Assembly (NCBI RefSeq): GCF_051195215.1
Contig: NZ_JBNAZM010000007.1
Span: forward strand, 62,001 to 126,000
Source: Arhodomonas sp051195215
Lineage (GTDB): Bacteria; Pseudomonadota; Gammaproteobacteria; Nitrococcales; Nitrococcaceae
Reading direction: 5' to 3'
Length of the DNA: 64,000 bases
Position 1 is the first letter of the stretch; each line of letters begins with the position of its first letter. The position numbers and the translations under genes were made by a program. This document shows positions 35,794 through 45,663 of this stretch, one piece after another. The notes beneath the pieces are model-generated. The model made no database searches and was not told where the DNA came from. It saw only the letters and a list, made by a program, of their open reading frames with translations.

Positions 35794-36816
35794 GTGGTGG
35801 CGGGGGGATGCCTGCACCTGCTCGTGCCCGGGTTGCTTGGCCCAGTTCCTGCCCAGCTTCGGGATCTTGTCGGTGACCGGAACGTCGTGCCGGTCACCGA
35901 GCGATTGCTGAGCCGTGCCAGCCGACTACGGGCGCGAGCGCCCGCCGGCGTAGAGCCTTGGCCGGCGGCGTTCGCCGGCGCCGGAGCGATCGGTGTGCTT
36001 GGCGCCGGCAGCGACCCCGGCGATGCGTTCTGGTACTGCGCCGATCCGGTGCATCTGCGTCCGGATCGCGACCGGCTGATGCTCTTCGGCGGCGAGCCGG
36101 TCCGGCTCGACGACAGCGAGCGCGAGCGGGTCGTCGAGGCGTTCAACGACCTGTTCGGCAATGACGGTTTCACGCTCGTTGCCCTCGGCAATGCCCTCTT
36201 TCTGCGGGTGGAGCGGCCACCGGCCGGCTCTGCGCCGCCACCGCACGCGACCCGCGAGGTCTCCGGTCGGTATCTCGACGCCTTCCTGCCCGAGGGGGAG
36301 GAGGGGCGCGAGTGGCGGCAGTTGCTAAACGAGACCCAGATGCTGCTCCACGGGCAACCGTTCAACGCTGAGCGTGAGGCGCGAGGACTGCTGTCCGTCA
36401 ACGGATTGTGGTTCTGGGGGGGCGGCCGCCTGCCCGGGGCCGGGGGGGGCAGTGATCTGGAAGCCTGTTTGACCGACGATCCCGTTCTTGCCGGCCTAGC
36501 CCGCCAGCGTGGCGCGCGGGTGGGGGGAGCGGTGGAGCGCCTCTCGCAAATACGCGCGAGCCACGGTGATGTCGCCGTGCACTGGTCCGCTGCCGACGAC
36601 GCGCTGACCGGCGGTGACGTCGAGGGCTGGCTGGCGGCGTTGCAACACTTCGAGCAGGCGTGGGCGAGCGAGGCCGAGAGTGCTCTTGCCGGCGGTACCT
36701 GGGCGGAGATCAGGGTGTATGCCGGCGGCGATCGAGGGTTTCGTTGGACACCCGGTGTGCGTCGCCGCTTCTGGCGGCGCACACGTGCGCTCAAGAGTTG
36801 GCTGGAGCGGGCATGA
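35794..36816 (+). CDS. RpfE-like / phosphoglycerate mutase-related regulatory protein
   Basis: A 340-residue protein that resembles the family often annotated as RpfE-type regulatory protein or phosphoglycerate mutase homologue. The features I rely on are the N-terminal LHLLVPGLLGP, the SGRYLDAFLPEGEEGREWRQ region (about 155-174), NETQMLLHGQPFNAEREARG and the SVNGLWFWGGGRLP motif. Xanthomonas rpfE is also next to recJ. Enzymatic function is not established. The GTG start follows thrC by 3 bases, and its stop overlaps recJ by 4 bases. Confidence 0.8.
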   Translation: MVAGGCLHLLVPGLLGPVPAQLRDLVGDRNVVPVTERLLSRASRLRARAPAGVEPWPAAFAGAGAIGVLGAGSDPGDAFWYCADPVHLRPDRDRLMLFGGEPVRLDDSERERVVEAFNDLFGNDGFTLVALGNALFLRVERPPAGSAPPPHATREVSGRYLDAFLPEGEEGREWRQLLNETQMLLHGQPFNAEREARGLLSVNGLWFWGGGRLPGAGGGSDLEACLTDDPVLAGLARQRGARVGGAVERLSQIRASHGDVAVHWSAADDALTGGDVEGWLAALQHFEQAWASEAESALAGGTWAEIRVYAGGDRGFRWTPGVRRRFWRRTRALKSWLERA

Positions 36817-38591
36817 GCGGGACCACTCAACGCGTCGTAGAGCGTCGCACGCCCGCCGCGGACCCGGAGGCGTTGCCCGTCGATCTTCACCCCGTTCTGC
36901 GGCGGGTTTACGCACATCGCGGCATCCGTTCGACTGACGAGCTCGAACAGGGGCTCGACGCCCTGCATCCGCCGAATCTTCTGCATGGTATGGACGCCGC
37001 CGTCGAGATCCTGGTTGAAGCGGTGTGTGAGCAACGTCGGGTACTCTTCGTCGGCGATTTCGATGCCGACGGCGCCACCAGCTGCGCGGTTGCCATTCGC
37101 GCGTTGACCGCGATGGGCGCGACTTCCGTCGACTACCTGGTACCGAACCGCTTCGAATTCGGTTACGGGCTGAGTCCGGAAATTGTCGAGGTGGCCAGCG
37201 AGCGCGCCCCCGAAGTCGTCGTGACCGTCGATAACGGGATTTCGAGTCATGCGGGCGTGGCAGCCGCGAAACGCCACGGGATGCGCGTGATCGTGACCGA
37301 TCATCACCTCCCCGGTGATACGCTGCCGCCGGCGGATGCGCTGGTGAATCCGAACCTGCCGGGCGATGATTTCCCCAGTAAATCGCTGGCGGGCGTGGGC
37401 GTGATCTTCTACGTCATGGCCGCGCTCCGCGGCGCCCTGCGCGCGCGCGGCTGGTTCGAGGCGACGGGGCGGCGGCCCCCGAATCTGGGGGATGTTCTGG
37501 ACCTGGTCGCTCTCGGTACCGTGGCTGACGTGGTGCCTCTGGATCGCAACAACCGGATCCTGGTGGAGCAGGGGCTGCGCCGAATTCGCGCAGGGCGTGC
37601 CTGCCCCGGAGTGCAGGCGCTGCTGGATGTCTCCGGCCGCAATGCACACCGCACTGTCGCCGCCGATCTCGGCTTCGCCATCGGGCCGCGTCTCAATGCC
37701 GCCGGGCGGCTGGAGGACATGTCGGTCGGCATCGAGTGCCTGCTCGCGGATGATGCCGGGCGTGCCCGGGAGCTGGCCGGGTTGCTCGATGAGCTCAACC
37801 GACAGCGCCGTGAGATCGAAGGCCAGATGCGCGCGGAGGCCATCGATAGCGTGGAGCGGCTGGTCGATCGGCTGGACGCCGATGCCGTCCCTCTGGGGCT
37901 CTGCCTCATGGAGCCTGACTGGCACCAGGGAGTGATCGGGATCGTCGCCTCCCGCGTGAAGGAGCGCTTTCATCGCCCGGTGATCGCATTCGCGCCGGCG
38001 GGGGAGGGGGCACTAAAGGGCTCGGCGCGGTCGGTGCCGGGGCTGCACATGCGTGATCTGCTCGAGCGCATCGATACCACCCATCCCGGCATTATCGATC
38101 GATTCGGGGGGCATGCCATGGCCGCCGGCCTGTCGCTGCCGACGGAGCGTTTCGAGGCGTTCCGTGAGGCCTTCGAGCGGGTCCTCGCCGCGGAGGTCAG
38201 CCATGCGGATCTGGCCTCGACACTGGTCACCGACGGCGAGCTCGCGCCCGGCGAGATGACCATGGACACGGCGCGGGCGCTGCGTGCCGGCGGGCCCTGG
38301 GGACAGGGGTTTCCGGAGCCGCTGTTCGACGGCACGTTCCGGGTGATCGCCAAGCGGGTCGTCGGCGGCTCGCATCTCAAGCTCAAGGTGCAACCGGTGG
38401 GTGAGGGGGACACGCTGGAGGCCATCGCTTTCGGCGGCCTGGAGCGCGGCTGGGAGACGCTGGACGCCGACGTGCGCCTGGCGTATCGGCTCGATGTCAA
38501 TGAGTTCCGCGGCCGCGAGAGCCTGCAGCTTATCGTCGTGCACATGGAAGCGGCGGACGGCGCGGACCGTACGCACGGCGAGGATGTCTAA
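36813..38591 (+). CDS. recJ: Single-stranded-DNA-specific exonuclease RecJ
   Basis: 5'-to-3' ssDNA exonuclease of recombination and mismatch repair. DHH-superfamily motifs are FVGDFDADGATSCAVAIRAL (about 79-98), VTVDNGISSHAG, and the namesake VIVTDHHLPGD (about 160-170), then a DHHA1 domain with GVIGIVASRVKERF and DRFGGHAMAAGLSL, and a C-terminal OB region. Length 592 with the ATG that overlaps the upstream stop; a longer open frame exists but adds no family sequence. The 3' end overlaps the next, converging gene by 4 bases. Confidence 0.96.
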   Translation: MSGTTQRVVERRTPAADPEALPVDLHPVLRRVYAHRGIRSTDELEQGLDALHPPNLLHGMDAAVEILVEAVCEQRRVLFVGDFDADGATSCAVAIRALTAMGATSVDYLVPNRFEFGYGLSPEIVEVASERAPEVVVTVDNGISSHAGVAAAKRHGMRVIVTDHHLPGDTLPPADALVNPNLPGDDFPSKSLAGVGVIFYVMAALRGALRARGWFEATGRRPPNLGDVLDLVALGTVADVVPLDRNNRILVEQGLRRIRAGRACPGVQALLDVSGRNAHRTVAADLGFAIGPRLNAAGRLEDMSVGIECLLADDAGRARELAGLLDELNRQRREIEGQMRAEAIDSVERLVDRLDADAVPLGLCLMEPDWHQGVIGIVASRVKERFHRPVIAFAPAGEGALKGSARSVPGLHMRDLLERIDTTHPGIIDRFGGHAMAAGLSLPTERFEAFREAFERVLAAEVSHADLASTLVTDGELAPGEMTMDTARALRAGGPWGQGFPEPLFDGTFRVIAKRVVGGSHLKLKVQPVGEGDTLEAIAFGGLERGWETLDADVRLAYRLDVNEFRGRESLQLIVVHMEAADGADRTHGEDV

Positions 38592-39163
38592 TCGTCTCCG
38601 GCGTCGGCCGGGATGAACGAGGGTGCGGCGAGTGGCAACAGGTAGACCTCGGTGCCGGACCGCCACGCGGAGCGCCAGGCCTCCGTCTGTCGCTCGCGAC
38701 CCCGCGCGGGTAGGTCGAGCAGCGTTACCCGGGGCAGCGCAGGGCGCGGTGGAACATGCGCGGGCGGCGGCGCATCGGTGACGGTACCGACGGCGACGAG
38801 GTGTGCCGGTAGCTCGCCGATACAGCGTTCCGGGTGTGGCTGCCAGTCACTGGCAGTGGGCGAAGCCGGGCTGGCGGGTCGCCGCAACAGCCGCGCCACG
38901 GCGAGCATCTGCTCATGCTTTATACCCGGGCGTTCGTGCAGGCGCACATCCGCCACCCGCGCGCCACCGATGAATACCCGCAGATGATCGCCCGCCTTGG
39001 GCTCGCGCAGCTGCGAGAGCACGACCTGCGGGGGTACCCGCCCCGCCGCGTCCGGCTCGATCATCACGCAGTGGCGCACACTATCGGCGGCGGCCTGGCT
39101 GCCGGCGCTGGCCGCCAGAATCGACGCCAGCACGGCGCAAGCGGACCGACGCCGCCGCTTCAA
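38588..39163 (-). CDS. Exported protein of unknown function
   Basis: I do not recognise this 191-residue protein. It starts at a TTG that overlaps the stop codon of the upstream membrane gene (TTGA), giving a Lys/Arg-rich start and a signal peptide (KRRRRSACAVLASILAASAG, cleavage near AAA). The mature part is Pro- and Arg-rich with segments such as VVLSQLREPKAGDHLRVFIG and GIKHEQMLAVARLLRR; it has two or three cysteines and no repeats. Its coupling to a polytopic membrane protein suggests that the two act together at the envelope. Confidence 0.7.
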   Translation of the reverse strand: MKRRRRSACAVLASILAASAGSQAAADSVRHCVMIEPDAAGRVPPQVVLSQLREPKAGDHLRVFIGGARVADVRLHERPGIKHEQMLAVARLLRRPASPASPTASDWQPHPERCIGELPAHLVAVGTVTDAPPPAHVPPRPALPRVTLLDLPARGRERQTEAWRSAWRSGTEVYLLPLAAPSFIPADAGDD

Positions 39164-40596
39164 CCGGCATCCTCCACTGTCGGCGGCTGCGTGGCGATGT
39201 TCGCCACCCGGTGACGTCGGATGATTCGCTCGACAAACAGCGGTAGACAGACCAGCACATCGTAGACGGCGAGCACGACGCCGGTGATCGTCACCACAAC
39301 GGCGGCGAGGGTGCGCGCGAGGGCGCCGGCGACGGCGAGTGCGGCGCCGGCGGTGGCCGTCGCCGCGAGTGCGCCCTGGCGCAGGACATTCTCGAACGGC
39401 AACGCGATCAGCGAGACCACCAGTGCGAGCCCGAATGCGATGACCGACTGGCTCAGCGTCGGAATCCACAGGAACACCGGTTCGGGAAAACCGCCCCCGG
39501 ACGCGGTGAACAACGCTTCGGTGCTGGCGTCGAGTGACAGCAGGTAGTCCCGGGTCCAGGCGAGCGCGGCGGCGGCACTGGCGAGCAGGAGCAGCAACAC
39601 GCCGGCCACGCCCGCAGCCGCGGTCCGCAGTGCCGGCCGGCCGAGCGCGAGGCCGGGCACCAGTCGCGTCATGCCGAGCGCCTCGCTGATCAGCAGTCCG
39701 CACACCGCGAGGAGCCCTATCAGGCTCATCGCCAGCCACTGCGTATAGTCGCTGCCGTCGGGGCTGCTGCCCAGGCCGGCCCCGACTTCCGCAAGCGGCC
39801 GCTCGATGAGGCCATAGAGCGTCACTGCGGCCGCCGCTATCACGGCGAGGGTCACGATAGCCGTACACCAGCGGGCGAAGACCAGCCCGGCGGTACGGCG
39901 TGCGCGATCCCGGTGGCTCTCGGCCAGTGCCCGGAAGCGCACGATCTGGCGCTGTACGCTCACCGCCCGGTGATCCACTCGCGCCACGCCGCGCTGGATG
40001 TGGTCCAGGAGGCTGTGGATATGGCGCCACATCGGTACGGCCCGTCGCAGTGTGCGATGCCGTCGGTGGCTCGCTTCGCGATAGCTCTGCAGCGTGTGAT
40101 GGCACGCCCGTTCCAGGGTCGTGTGCATGTCCTCGAGCACGCGCACCACGGAGGGGTCGTCCGGGCGCTCCATCGCAGCGACGGTCTCCACCGCCCGAAC
40201 CCACTCCGGCGGCGAGGGCGGTACCTCCACCGTGCGGCGGTAGTCCTCGTCGAGTCGGTGGAGCTGTTCGCGCAGGCTGCGATCGAGATGGGGAATGCCG
40301 GATAGATCCCGGGCGATGGTGCGTTCCAGGCGCAGCAACTCCCGGCCCACCTGCAGCTCGGTGCGCTCGCGTGCATAGGCGAGGAGGAGGCGGCGGTAGC
40401 GTGCAGTGACGATGCGGTGTGAGCGGTGCAGGCCACGGTGGGCGCGGCGCAGGGCGCGGGCGAGTTGAGTGCCTGCCGTGCGGATGAGTGTATGCGCGGG
40501 CCGGCGCGCCACGTACAGCAACGCGATCAGCGCCACCAGCCATATCACGCCGGACAACCAGAGATTGTCCGAGGGGAAACGCAAAACCTGCTGCAT
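39160..40596 (-). CDS. Polytopic membrane protein of unknown function
   Basis: A 478-residue protein I cannot assign. One membrane segment lies near the N-terminus (LWLSGVIWLVALIALLYVA, about 12-30). It is followed by a roughly 170-residue Arg/His-rich, helical cytoplasmic or periplasmic stretch likely to form a coiled coil (RELLRLERTIARDL and similar). About six further hydrophobic segments occupy residues 210-465. The arrangement recalls mechanosensitive-channel-like or sensor membrane proteins, but no diagnostic motif is seen. The ATG MQQVLRF is preferred to an upstream GTG. It is coupled to the exported protein gene by a TTGA overlap. Confidence 0.7.
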   Translation of the reverse strand: MQQVLRFPSDNLWLSGVIWLVALIALLYVARRPAHTLIRTAGTQLARALRRAHRGLHRSHRIVTARYRRLLLAYARERTELQVGRELLRLERTIARDLSGIPHLDRSLREQLHRLDEDYRRTVEVPPSPPEWVRAVETVAAMERPDDPSVVRVLEDMHTTLERACHHTLQSYREASHRRHRTLRRAVPMWRHIHSLLDHIQRGVARVDHRAVSVQRQIVRFRALAESHRDRARRTAGLVFARWCTAIVTLAVIAAAAVTLYGLIERPLAEVGAGLGSSPDGSDYTQWLAMSLIGLLAVCGLLISEALGMTRLVPGLALGRPALRTAAAGVAGVLLLLLASAAAALAWTRDYLLSLDASTEALFTASGGGFPEPVFLWIPTLSQSVIAFGLALVVSLIALPFENVLRQGALAATATAGAALAVAGALARTLAAVVVTITGVVLAVYDVLVCLPLFVERIIRRHRVANIATQPPTVEDAG

Positions 40597-40713
40597 GCTA
40601 CGGCGCCCTCCGGCCCCCCTTGCCCATGTGTTGGCCCTACACTCTGGGGTGAGCGGGCCCACGGGGCAAGTGTGTGGGCCGGAGGGCTGCAGGTCGGATA
40701 CGGATCACCGGGG

Positions 40714-42780
40714 CTAGCGCGCCGCCGCTGTCGTTCCGGCCGGCGAACCCTCGCTCAGCGATGCGAGGTCAGCGGCGATGTGCACGCTCTCGCGCAGCAG
40801 TATGTCCGGTCGCTCTTCGTCGGAGAGCGCGTCCAGGCTGTCGACGGGATCCCGTCCCAGGGCCTCCAGCTGGCGGTTGAGCACGGCAAGCCGGGCCTTG
40901 CGGTTGTTCTCGGCACGCTCGCGGCGCACCGATTCGTCCAGCGACACCATGTCGCGTGCTCGGTCGGCCTCGATGCGCTCGACCTCGGTGACAAGCGCCC
41001 GCAAGGCGGGCTGCTCACGCAGGCGCGCCTCGTGGCGCTGACGCAGAACGCCCATGACGTCCGGACCGGTCTGCGCGCTGTAGTCGACAGGCTGGATTTC
41101 GTCCCAGGGCAGGGGGTTGTCGGTGGCCCGTTCGCCGGCTTCCTCCGGGTGCACCATGGGCAGCGCTATGTCCGGTTCCACGCCGCGGAGTTGGGTGCTG
41201 TGGCCGGTGACCCGGTAGAACTTGGCGACCGTCATCTTCAGGCGGCCGCTGGGCTTCTCGCTGTCGAGGCCGAAGCGCTCCAGGTTGACCAGCGTCTGCA
41301 CGGTGCCCTTGCCGAACGTCCGGTCGCCTACGACCACCGCCCGGTTGTAGTCCTGGAGAGCACCGGCCACGATCTCCGAGGCGGACGCGCTGAAACGGTC
41401 GACCAGCACCGCAAGTGGACCACGGTAGGCCTGTTCGCCGCCGTCCTCGTCCTCGAGCACTTCGCGTTCGCCGGTGCTGCGTTCCACCTGCACCACGGGG
41501 CCGCGCTCGATGAACAGTCCTGCCACCCGGGTGGCCTCGCTAAGCGATCCACCGGCGTTGCCGCGCAGGTCGAGCACCAGGGCGTCGACGCCGTCTTCCT
41601 CGAGCGCCTCGATCAGCCGCCGTACATCCCGGGAGGTGCTGCGGTAGTCCTTCTCGCCGGCCTCGGCAGCCTGGAAATCCATGTAGAAGGCGGGGATGTC
41701 GATCACGCCGACACGGCTCAGACCCTGCTCCGTGTCCACTTCGAGGACGCGGGAGTCGGCAGCCTGCTCCTCGAGCTCTATGCGGTTGCGCGTCAGCTTC
41801 ACCACCTCCGGGGCCGCGTTGCCGGCGCTACCTGCTGGCAGGATACGCAGTCGCACGACCGACTCGCGCGGGCCGCGAATCAGGTCGACGACGTCCGACA
41901 GCCGCCAGCCCACGACGTCCTTGATTTCGTCGTCGCCCTGGCCGACGCCGATGATGCGATCGCCGGGGGAGAGCTGACCGCTTGCCGATGCCGGGCCGCC
42001 GGGGATGAGCTCGACGATTTCGGTGTAGGCCCCTTCACCCTTGAGCAGTGCGCCGATGCCCTCCAGCGACAGGCTCATGTTGATGTCGAAGTTCTCGGAG
42101 CGCCGCGGCGAGAGATAATTGGTATGTGGGTCGTAGCGGCTCGACCAGGCGTTCATGAACGTCTGGAATATGTCCTCGGGCTGGTACTGGCTGATGCTGC
42201 GTGCCATGCGCTCATAACGCTCGCGCAGGGTCTTGCGCACGTCCTCCCACGGCGTGTCGTTGAGTCGCAACGTGAGCGCGTCGTGGCGGACACGCTTGCG
42301 CCACAGCGCCTCGAGCTCTGACTGGTCCGACGCCCAGGCGGCGTCACTGCGGTCGACGTTCAGTGAGCCCTCGCCGCTGCGGATGTGCTCGCCGTCGAGC
42401 AGCGTCAGCGCGTAGTCGACGCGCTCGCGCACTCGCTGGTAGTACAGCGAGAAGACTTCCCAGGCGGGATCGAGACTGCCGTCGCTGACCATGTCGTCGA
42501 GGCGGTCGCGGTAGCCGGTGAATCGCTCGATATCCGATTCCAGGAAGTAGTAGCGCTGCGGGTCCAGGGTGTCGAAGTACGCCTGGTAGACGTCGCGCGA
42601 TAGCCCGTCATCGACCGCACGGTCACGGAAGTGATACTGGCTGAGCAGCTCCGTGACCAGTCGCGCCTCGCCCTGCTGGAGAGCGGTGGGCGTCGGCAGT
42701 GACTGGCCCGTGGCCAGCACCGGAAGGAGGAGCAGGGCGAGCGGCAGTAGCCACCGCCCGGCCGAGGACTTTGGTGTCAT
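40714..42780 (-). CDS. prc: Carboxy-terminal (tail-specific) protease Prc/Tsp
   Basis: Periplasmic S41 serine protease that degrades proteins with nonpolar C-termini and trims PBP3 in E. coli. A signal peptide (LLPLALLLLPVLATGQ) is followed by an N-terminal DUF3340-type region, a PDZ domain (about 235-315, LSLEGIGALLKGEG) and the protease core. The catalytic dyad Ser466 and Lys491 is seen in SASASEIV and FGKGTVQ, 25 residues apart as in E. coli. The C-terminal DUF3340 part follows. Length 688 (E. coli 682). Confidence 0.96.
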   Translation of the reverse strand: MTPKSSAGRWLLPLALLLLPVLATGQSLPTPTALQQGEARLVTELLSQYHFRDRAVDDGLSRDVYQAYFDTLDPQRYYFLESDIERFTGYRDRLDDMVSDGSLDPAWEVFSLYYQRVRERVDYALTLLDGEHIRSGEGSLNVDRSDAAWASDQSELEALWRKRVRHDALTLRLNDTPWEDVRKTLRERYERMARSISQYQPEDIFQTFMNAWSSRYDPHTNYLSPRRSENFDINMSLSLEGIGALLKGEGAYTEIVELIPGGPASASGQLSPGDRIIGVGQGDDEIKDVVGWRLSDVVDLIRGPRESVVRLRILPAGSAGNAAPEVVKLTRNRIELEEQAADSRVLEVDTEQGLSRVGVIDIPAFYMDFQAAEAGEKDYRSTSRDVRRLIEALEEDGVDALVLDLRGNAGGSLSEATRVAGLFIERGPVVQVERSTGEREVLEDEDGGEQAYRGPLAVLVDRFSASASEIVAGALQDYNRAVVVGDRTFGKGTVQTLVNLERFGLDSEKPSGRLKMTVAKFYRVTGHSTQLRGVEPDIALPMVHPEEAGERATDNPLPWDEIQPVDYSAQTGPDVMGVLRQRHEARLREQPALRALVTEVERIEADRARDMVSLDESVRRERAENNRKARLAVLNRQLEALGRDPVDSLDALSDEERPDILLRESVHIAADLASLSEGSPAGTTAAAR

Positions 42781-42783
42781 GAG

Positions 42784-45441
42784 CTAGTCCGTCCTCTCGT
42801 TGTCGTATGCACGCTCGAGGCTCCGGGTGACGACCTCGCTGACGTCCTTGGACAGCGACGGTTGTGCTTCGATGCGCTCGAGCGCCGTGCGCATGTGCGC
42901 AGCGCGCTGTTCATCGTACCGCCGCCAGCGGCTCAGTGCCGTGGTCAGGCGTGCGGCCACCTGGGGGTTGATGGGGTCGAGATCGATTACCCAGTCCGCA
43001 AGGAAATTGTAGCCCTCGCCTCCACTTTGGTGGAAACCGATGGCATTGCCCTGACAGAACGCGCCCACCAACGCGCGCAGGCGGTTGGGGTTACGCGGGT
43101 CGAAGGCGGGATGGCGGGTGAGCTCGCGCACGCGCTCGAGCACGTCCGGCCGGCGCGAGAGCGCCTGCACGCGGAACCATTTGTCCAGTACCAGCGGGTC
43201 GTCGCGCCAGCGTTCGGCGAACCGCTCCAGTGCCTCTGCGGCGCGCGGCTCGGGGGAGTCGGCGAGCAGGGCCAGCGCGGCCATGGTGTCGGTCATGTTG
43301 TCCGCCTCGTCGTAGTGGGCGAGGCACTGTTCGAGGGCGCGCTCGTCCCCGATCGAGGCGAGGTAGTCGAGGGCAAGGTTGCGCAGCCGCCGGCGACCGA
43401 TGTCCTCCGGGCGCGGTCGGTAGGTGCCGTCCACGCGGTGTCGTTGATAGGCGGCACGCAGCTGCGGCGCCAGGGCCTGCGCGAGCCCCTGGCGCATTGT
43501 CTCCCGCGCCTGGTGGATGGCATCGACGCGGATTACCGGCATGTGTTCGGCAATGAAGCTCTCCGGGGGCAGGGTAAGCGCCTCGGCGACCAGCGCCGGA
43601 TCCGCCTGCTCGTCCTCCAGGGTCTGGCGGAAGGCGGCGAGAAACGTCTCCGGGATCTCGCCCGGCCCGTCTTCGACCCAGCGCAGCATGATGCGGGTCG
43701 CCAGGCGCTGTCCGGCTTCCCAGCGGTTGAACTCGTCATTGTCGTTGGCGAAGAGAAACGCCAGCGTCTCTTCGGTGTACTCATAGTCGAGCTTCACCGG
43801 CGCGGAGAATCCGCGCAGCAATGACAGCGTCGGCCGTTCGTCGAGCCCCGAAATCGTGAAGGTCTGCGCCTGCTCGCGAAGCTCGAGCACCCGGGTGCCG
43901 GCTTCCGGGGCCGCGCTCTCGTCGGCGAGCCGGATGGGCATGTCGCGTCCCTCGCTGTCCACGAGACCGAGGGCGATCGGGATGTGCAGGGGATGTTTCT
44001 CGCGCTGGTCCGGAGTCGGCTCGGTGTGTTGGCGAAGGGTGAGGGTAAGCGTGCCGGTGGCCGCATCGTAGGCGTCGTCGACGCTGACCACCGGTGTCCC
44101 CGACTGCTCGTACCAGCGACCGAACCGGGCCAGATCCATGTCGTTGGCGTCCGCCATGGCGGCGAGGAAATCCTCGCAGGTCACCGCCTGGCCGTCGTGG
44201 CGCTCGAAGTACAGGGCGAGCCCCCGGCGGAATCCTTCCTGCCCCAGCAGAGTGTGGTACATGCGGATGACCTCGGCACCCTTCATGTACACGGTCGCGG
44301 TGTAGAAGTTGTTGATCTCCGCGTACTCCGATGGGCGTACCGGATGGGCCATGGGGCCGGCGTCCTCCGGGAACTGCGCTGCGCGCAGGGTACGGACTTC
44401 CTGAATGCGCCTCACCGCCGGTGCACCCTGGTAGGCGCTGAACTGCTGCTCGCGGAAGACCGTCAGCCCTTCCTTGAGGCTCAACTGGAACCAGTCCCGC
44501 AGGGTGACCCGATTGCCCGTCCAGTTGTGGAAGTACTCGTGGCCGATGACCGCCTCGATATTGACGTAGTCGGCGTCGGTGGCGACGTCGGGCCGGGCGA
44601 GGATGTACTGCGTATTGAAGATGTTGAGGCCCTTGTTTTCCATGGCCCCCATGTTGAAGTCACCGACGGCGACGACCAGGTAGTTGTCGAGATCGCACTC
44701 CAGGCCGTAAGTCAGCTCGTCCCAGTGCATCGCCGCTTTGAGCGAATCCATGGCGTGCGCCGTGCGGCCGGCGTTCTCGTGCTCGGTGTAGATAGCCAGG
44801 CGGATATCCCGGCCCGAGCGCGTGGTGTGCCGGTCCTCGTGGCAGTGAAGGTCGCCGGCGACCAGCGCGAAGAGGTAGCTCGGTTTCGGGAACGGGTCCT
44901 GCCAGCGTACCCAGTGGCGGCCGTTGTCCAGGTCCCCGTTGGCCACGGGATTGCCGTTGGACAGCAGGATCGGGTAACGGCGCTTGTCCGCCGTCACCGT
45001 CACGGTATAGCGCGCCATGACGTCGGGGCGGTCCGGGAAGTACGTGATGCGGCGGAAGCCCTCGGCTTCGCACTGCGTGCAGAACATGCCCCCGGAGCGG
45101 TAGAGGCCCTGGAGCTGGGTGTTGTCCTGGGGGCGCAGTCGCGTCGCGATCTCGAGGGTGAACGTCTCCGGCACCTCGCTGACGGTCAGGCCGTGGTCGT
45201 CCAGCGTGTAGGCGTCACCGTTCAGTGGCTGCCTATCGAGGGCGAGTGACAGCAGGGTGAGGTCTTCGCCGTCGAGCCTCAGGGGGCAGTCGGCCGGTGT
45301 GCCCGGCGCCCGCCGCACGGTCAGCGTGGAGTGCACGTCCGTGTGCTCTTCGTCGAGGTCGAACGCCAGCGCCACCTCGTCGACGAGGTAAGGCGGTGTG
45401 GTGTAGTCGGCAAGATGCACGGTCTTCGGCTTGGCGCTCAT
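42784..45441 (-). CDS. pepN: Aminopeptidase N
   Basis: M1-family zinc aminopeptidase of the cytoplasm. GAMEN is at 265-269, and the zinc site is His301 and His305 of HEYFHNW with Glu324 in LKEGLTVF. Length 885 with the ATG preceded by AGGAGCATCG; the upstream 50 in-frame residues are not family-like. The C-terminal helical domain ends near SKDVSEVVTRSLERA. prc starts 3 bases after its stop codon, so the two may be co-transcribed. Confidence 0.97.
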   Translation of the reverse strand: MSAKPKTVHLADYTTPPYLVDEVALAFDLDEEHTDVHSTLTVRRAPGTPADCPLRLDGEDLTLLSLALDRQPLNGDAYTLDDHGLTVSEVPETFTLEIATRLRPQDNTQLQGLYRSGGMFCTQCEAEGFRRITYFPDRPDVMARYTVTVTADKRRYPILLSNGNPVANGDLDNGRHWVRWQDPFPKPSYLFALVAGDLHCHEDRHTTRSGRDIRLAIYTEHENAGRTAHAMDSLKAAMHWDELTYGLECDLDNYLVVAVGDFNMGAMENKGLNIFNTQYILARPDVATDADYVNIEAVIGHEYFHNWTGNRVTLRDWFQLSLKEGLTVFREQQFSAYQGAPAVRRIQEVRTLRAAQFPEDAGPMAHPVRPSEYAEINNFYTATVYMKGAEVIRMYHTLLGQEGFRRGLALYFERHDGQAVTCEDFLAAMADANDMDLARFGRWYEQSGTPVVSVDDAYDAATGTLTLTLRQHTEPTPDQREKHPLHIPIALGLVDSEGRDMPIRLADESAAPEAGTRVLELREQAQTFTISGLDERPTLSLLRGFSAPVKLDYEYTEETLAFLFANDNDEFNRWEAGQRLATRIMLRWVEDGPGEIPETFLAAFRQTLEDEQADPALVAEALTLPPESFIAEHMPVIRVDAIHQARETMRQGLAQALAPQLRAAYQRHRVDGTYRPRPEDIGRRRLRNLALDYLASIGDERALEQCLAHYDEADNMTDTMAALALLADSPEPRAAEALERFAERWRDDPLVLDKWFRVQALSRRPDVLERVRELTRHPAFDPRNPNRLRALVGAFCQGNAIGFHQSGGEGYNFLADWVIDLDPINPQVAARLTTALSRWRRYDEQRAAHMRTALERIEAQPSLSKDVSEVVTRSLERAYDNERTD

Positions 45442-45663
45442 CGATGCTCCTGTTCGCGTTCCATCGCGCATGGCGCGCGGGTGGCATATGGGTTCGCAAC
45501 TGTGTGTGTGTAGGGTAGCGCTCACGCCGGACGACTCCCACCCCCGCGGTGCAGCAGCGGGTACGAACTCGATCACAACGCCCGCAGCCACGACCGGGCA
45601 ATGGTGCCTGGGATCCGGCGTCGGGGGTTAGTATCATCGGCGGTCTTCCGAGCAGGGGGCGGC

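Noticed and set aside
40426..42321. Long open frame antisense to prc and part of the membrane gene
   Set aside because: No domain, crosses two genes on the other strand, and shows the same shadow-type composition.
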